A DNA stretch of 10,078 bases from Dictyocoela muelleri. Lineage: Eukaryota; Microsporidia. Shown in pieces: positions 7,314 through 10,078 of this stretch. Numbering within the stretch: the first letter of the stretch is position 1; each line of letters opens with the position of its first letter. Where the stretch lies: contig SDVU01000854.1 in NCBI GenBank assembly GCA_016256075.1, positions 1-10,078 on the forward strand, given 5' to 3'. The notes under the pieces were generated by a model that saw nothing but the letters and a program-made list of their open reading frames with translations, did no database searches and was not told the origin of the DNA. Both the position numbers and the translations under genes were made by a program.

Positions 7314-10078
7314 TCAATACAATTTATTCAACCAATCCAAAACAACAACTTCAACATAAACATCATTACCAGAATATTCACGTTTAAAAACATCATCATA
7401 CAAATCTAAAAACTCTAAAACCTCAAATTCTTCTAAAACTTCAATTTTTTTCATTAAAACAGAAATAGGGAGGGATCCTTCGCGTGCTAAAATATAATAA
7501 ATCATATTTAAATAATTATAATAATAATCATCTTTCTTTGATATTTCATCAAAAAATGATTTTTCAGTCTTAAATTGTGACATTTTCCGTTTAAAAGAAT
7601 CAGAAATATTTATTGTTTTGAATTTTTCGATTGTTGTAAATCCTGAAATCAATCTTTTCCTTTGTAGGAATTTTATTATCAACAGTAAACTATTTTTACT
7701 CAGGTTTTGAAATTTTAAGGTATCATTAATACTATCATCTTTATAATAATTATCATTATAATCTTTATAATAATTATCTTTATAATCTTTATCTTTATCA
7801 TTATAATCATTATAATTTTTATCTTTATAATCTTCACCTTCATGATCATCTTTATTATTAAAAATAATACCATTCAGTACATTTGATAGACTCTTCAAAT
7901 TTCCATTCTCAATCAAAACCTTTTTAATCAACTGATAAGAACTTCTTAGCCTAACAGGAATAGATTCTTCTTTATCAAGAGAAAAAGTTTTCTTTAAATA
8001 AACCAATCTCCTCAACATACAATCCATCTCTTCACCGTCAAATTTCTCACAAATTAAGTCGTACGCAGCTTTATAAAATTTATTTTCAGGTACGTCTTTA
8101 ACAGAATTAAAAAAATAAACCCTTTTTTCAAAAGGTACGTATAATTGTTTATCACTATCTTTAGTAATTGAATCATCTTCATTATAATTAATATATTTAG
8201 CCTTTTCATCATCTTTATCTCTTTTAACTTTCTCGTTTGGTTGATTTAAAAACACAAATTCATCTACGATCGTGTTATCATTAACAAATTCATCAACAAC
8301 CGTGTTGTTATCATGATTAAAATCATGATTAAAACCTTTGTCATGATTAAAATCTTTATCATGATTAAAATCTCTATTTTGATTAAAATCTTTATCATGA
8401 TTAAAATCTTTATCATGATTAAAATCTTTATCTTTATCAAAATCTTTACCTTCATCTCCAATTAATCTTCTAGTAATGATAATATCATCCCCATGAGTTA
8501 TCTCAAAATAATATTTTCCAAATTTACAACTCTTCAAATACTGTTCGAAGCTTCTGACGTTCATTTTCATTTTAAACAATTTTGTTACTTCAGAGGCGTA
8601 ATTAAGAATGATAATGATTTTTTGAGATAAGAAATCATCACTATCAAAATTATTATTAATATAATCATTAATATTATTATTAATATAATCATTATTATCA
8701 TAATTATTATTAATATAATCATCATTATCAAAATTATTATTAAACTTATTATTAATATTCTGATCAAAATTTTGATAATAAAAATCAAGAAAAGTATAAT
8801 TTTGATCATCCTTCTTTTTAAAAAATCTTTCTAATTCTTCAGAACTTTTTTTGTTGAGTAAAGAAATTATTTTTTTATAACAAGGTTTTTTAAATGAGAC
8901 GAGACTGAAGAATTCATTGAAAGTTAATTCGTAGATTAATTTGTAATTAAAAATAATCTGTTGATCAATCTGTTGATCAATCTGTTGATCAATCTGTTGA
9001 TCAATCTGTTGATCAATCTGTTGATCAATCTGTTGATTAATCTGTTGATTAATCTGTTGATTAATCTGTTGATCAATCTGTTGATTAATAAAGTTAAAAA
9101 ATAGTTCGATTCTTTGGTCTTTTTTCAAATACCCATTGTCAATTTCAACAAATGGCGGGTAAACAACAAAAATTTTATAAACTGCTTTCTGGAAATTGTT
9201 GAGATCGTTATGAATTATTTTATTATTATCAGGATTGTTATCAGAATTATTTTTATAAAGATTGTTATTATAAAGCTTATAATCAGAATTATTATCAGAA
9301 TTATTATAAAGCTTATAATCAGGATTATTATCAGGATTATCAATATCATCACTATTATATTTAGGTTTATTATTTTTGGGTTTATTTACCTTCTTTTTAC
9401 TTTTTTCAGGATTTTCAATTTTATAATTTTCAGGATCATCTCTGGTGATGATAATTTTTGATGAATCTTTAATTACGTTGAATCCGGCCTTTTCTGCAGT
9501 TTTCACGATAGTTCGTCTATCCATACTGTAATTGGTTTTCAATATCGATTGTATTTTAGATTTAGTGCGTGTGTCAATTTGTACCGATTTATTTTCATTA
9601 AGAAGCTGTTTAATTGCGTTTATTCGTGATTCAACTGTTATTCCTATTGGCTCTGTTTCTTTTTTATAAAATTTTGTTCTTTTTATTTTACCTTCGAATT
9701 CTTCGACTTTTTTCAGGTTCATTTTATCACTTAGTTTTTTTAAAATTTTTAAGGCAATTTTTATTTTTATTCCGAATTTTTCTTCTATATCTTTTGAAGT
9801 TACACCTGATTTACTGTTTTCAACCAGTTTTTGAAGTTGATAAATTAGTGGTACTCCTTGTTTGTATTCAAAATTTTCAATCTTAAAATTGGTGTTTTTA
9901 ATATTAAGTTCATTGTTAATAGTATTGTTAAGTTTATTGTTATTAAAATCATTGTTAATAGTATTGTTATTAAAATTGTTATTAAAATCATTGTTAATAG
10001 TATTGTTATTAAAATCATTGTTAATAGTATTGTTATTAAAATCATTGTTAATAGTATTGTTATTAAAATCATTGTTAA
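7314..10078 (-). CDS. Candidate TFIIIC largest (B-box-binding) subunit, 5' partial
   Basis: The frame is open from the TGA at 7314-7316 to the window edge: 920 residues, with the true start outside. The Met at 9720-9722 would cut a domain in half and is not a credible start. Counting from the right edge, residues 1-57 are Asn-rich repeats. Residues 71-139 look like a winged helix of the TFIIIC B-block type (GVTSKDIEEKFGIKIKIALK, then EGKIKRTKFYKK). Residues 151-213 resemble the following extended winged helix (RINAIKQLL, YSMDRRTIVKTAEKAGF). The last 70 or so (IYYILAREGSLPISVLMKKI) resemble the C-terminal winged helix of GTF3C1/Tfc3. In known systems this subunit binds the B box of tRNA genes and recruits TFIIIB. 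The middle is hydrophilic and stretched by low-complexity arrays. There is no signal peptide, membrane segment or intron. Family assignment is inference from motif shape. Confidence 0.5.
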   Translation of the reverse strand, partial: NNDFNNNTINNDFNNNTINNDFNNNTINNDFNNNFNNNTINNDFNNNKLNNTINNELNIKNTNFKIENFEYKQGVPLIYQLQKLVENSKSGVTSKDIEEKFGIKIKIALKILKKLSDKMNLKKVEEFEGKIKRTKFYKKETEPIGITVESRINAIKQLLNENKSVQIDTRTKSKIQSILKTNYSMDRRTIVKTAEKAGFNVIKDSSKIIITRDDPENYKIENPEKSKKKVNKPKNNKPKYNSDDIDNPDNNPDYKLYNNSDNNSDYKLYNNNLYKNNSDNNPDNNKIIHNDLNNFQKAVYKIFVVYPPFVEIDNGYLKKDQRIELFFNFINQQIDQQINQQINQQINQQIDQQIDQQIDQQIDQQIDQQIDQQIIFNYKLIYELTFNEFFSLVSFKKPCYKKIISLLNKKSSEELERFFKKKDDQNYTFLDFYYQNFDQNINNKFNNNFDNDDYINNNYDNNDYINNNINDYINNNFDSDDFLSQKIIIILNYASEVTKLFKMKMNVRSFEQYLKSCKFGKYYFEITHGDDIIITRRLIGDEGKDFDKDKDFNHDKDFNHDKDFNQNRDFNHDKDFNHDKGFNHDFNHDNNTVVDEFVNDNTIVDEFVFLNQPNEKVKRDKDDEKAKYINYNEDDSITKDSDKQLYVPFEKRVYFFNSVKDVPENKFYKAAYDLICEKFDGEEMDCMLRRLVYLKKTFSLDKEESIPVRLRSSYQLIKKVLIENGNLKSLSNVLNGIIFNNKDDHEGEDYKDKNYNDYNDKDKDYKDNYYKDYNDNYYKDDSINDTLKFQNLSKNSLLLIIKFLQRKRLISGFTTIEKFKTINISDSFKRKMSQFKTEKSFFDEISKKDDYYYNYLNMIYYILAREGSLPISVLMKKIEVLEEFEVLEFLDLYDDVFKREYSGNDVYVEVVVLDWLNKLY
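7739..7845 (-). repeat. In-frame repeat coding KDYND/NYYKD peptides
   Basis: Units of ATAATCTTTATAATAATTAT type encode DYNDNYYKD and KDKDYKDN variants. This is the array nearest the C-terminus and separates the central region from the C-terminal winged-helix-like part. Confidence 0.8.
8311..8446 (-). repeat. 18-bp in-frame tandem repeat (KDFNHD)
   Basis: The unit AAAATCTTTATCATGATT recurs about seven times, with shortened and variant units (FNQNRD, KGFNHD, FNHD). It encodes a charged six-residue peptide alternating Lys/Asp with Phe-Asn-His. The neighbouring stretch at about 8259-8306 is a separate duplication coding TVVDEFV and TIVDEFV. Confidence 0.9.
8639..8760 (-). repeat. In-frame repeat coding DYINNN/NNYDNN peptides
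   Basis: Units around TTATTATTAATATAATCATT encode DYINNN, NYDNNDYINN and similar peptides. It is AT-only for long stretches, yet the sense frame stays open. Confidence 0.8.
8958..9089 (-). repeat. 12-bp in-frame tandem repeat, 11 units (IDQQ/INQQ)
   Basis: CTGTTGATCAAT or CTGTTGATTAAT repeats eleven times with exact 12-bp period, encoding IDQQ or INQQ. Units differ only at the Asp/Asn codon. A strict four-residue period placing Ile every fourth position and Gln pairs between could favour a helix or a polar zipper; that is inference. Confidence 0.95.
9226..9350 (-). repeat. In-frame repeat coding SDNN/PDYKLYNN peptides
   Basis: Imperfect units built from TTATAATCAGAATTATTATC-like sequence encode DNNSDYKLYNN and DNNPDYKLYNN variants. 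This lies just after the second winged-helix-like segment and probably forms a disordered linker. Confidence 0.75.
9936..10078 (-). repeat. 27-bp in-frame tandem repeat (TINNDFNNN)
   Basis: The unit ATCATTGTTAATAGTATTGT plus seven bases recurs at 9948-9974, 9987-10013, 10014-10040, 10041-10067 and partly at 10068-10078, with one 12-bp partial unit between the first two. It encodes the nine-residue peptide TINNDFNNN. The array runs off the window, so its total length is unknown. Another frame of the same array is also open and encodes a repetitive hydrophobic peptide; that is only a shadow. Confidence 0.9.

Noticed and set aside
8958-9089. CRISPR-like or satellite array
   Set aside because: The units are contiguous 12-bp repeats without spacers and lie in frame within a long open gene, so this is a coding repeat.
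9114-9461. Plus-strand hydrophobic protein opposite the long gene
   Set aside because: Ile/Phe-rich translations are expected from the complement of Asn/Asp/Lys-rich codons. No domain or independent signal supports it. The same applies to the open frames at 8264-8461, 8585-8809 and 9614-9886.
9845-10072. Separate minus-strand gene for a hydrophobic repetitive peptide
   Set aside because: It is another frame of the Asn-rich array. The sense frame is shared with the long gene and continues into a domain; this one does not.
7314-10078. Ciliate or other variant genetic code
   Set aside because: The long gene is open for 920 codons under the standard code, uses CAA for Gln and ends in TGA, so no reassignment is needed.
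7314-10078. Dictyostelid or Plasmodium origin because of Asn-rich protein
   Set aside because: Not excluded, but the repeats are mixed short peptides and not the long pure Asn or Gln runs usual there. Without a marker gene the microsporidian reading remains only the preferred guess.

Overview
The window looks like nuclear DNA of a small, strongly AT-rich eukaryote without visible introns. My best guess is a microsporidian, possibly Hamiltosporidium-like. That rests on AT content, decayed Ty3/gypsy elements, and one intronless gene loaded with Asn/Asp/Lys-rich tandem peptide repeats. It is inference: there is no rRNA or conserved housekeeping marker here. The long gene stays open under the standard code (Gln as CAA, stop TGA), which argues against ciliate codes.

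Layout. 1-125 is AT-rich with nothing seen. About 126-505 is a tRNA-headed, SINE-like repeat, and 600-682 is a second kind of tRNA-like sequence on the minus strand. After an AT microsatellite (683-792) comes a nest of LTR-retrotransposon fossils. A minus-strand Ty3/gypsy remnant (793 to about 2781) and a different plus-strand Ty3/gypsy remnant (about 3090-5310) lie head to head with their 3' ends outward. They meet at a near-perfect 148-bp inverted repeat with a 12-nt centre (2782-3089). At 5404-5577 a small cluster holds four copies of one terminal-repeat-like motif, resembling Tc1/mariner-type non-autonomous (MITE-like) ends. A second, diverged copy of the SINE-like repeat lies at about 6022-6405 in the same orientation as the first, followed by about 0.9 kb of AT-rich DNA.

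The only intact host gene runs on the minus strand from beyond the right edge to its stop at 7314. Its frame is open to the last base, so the protein is at least 920 residues and its true start lies outside. The first in-window Met (9720-9722) falls inside a winged-helix-like domain. Two successive winged-helix-like segments near the N-terminal side, and a third at the C-terminus, suggest the largest, B-box-binding subunit of TFIIIC (yeast Tfc3/tau138, human GTF3C1). Six in-frame tandem arrays spread it out. If right, the window holds both a candidate reader of internal Pol III promoters and at least two repeats carrying A/B-box-like promoters.
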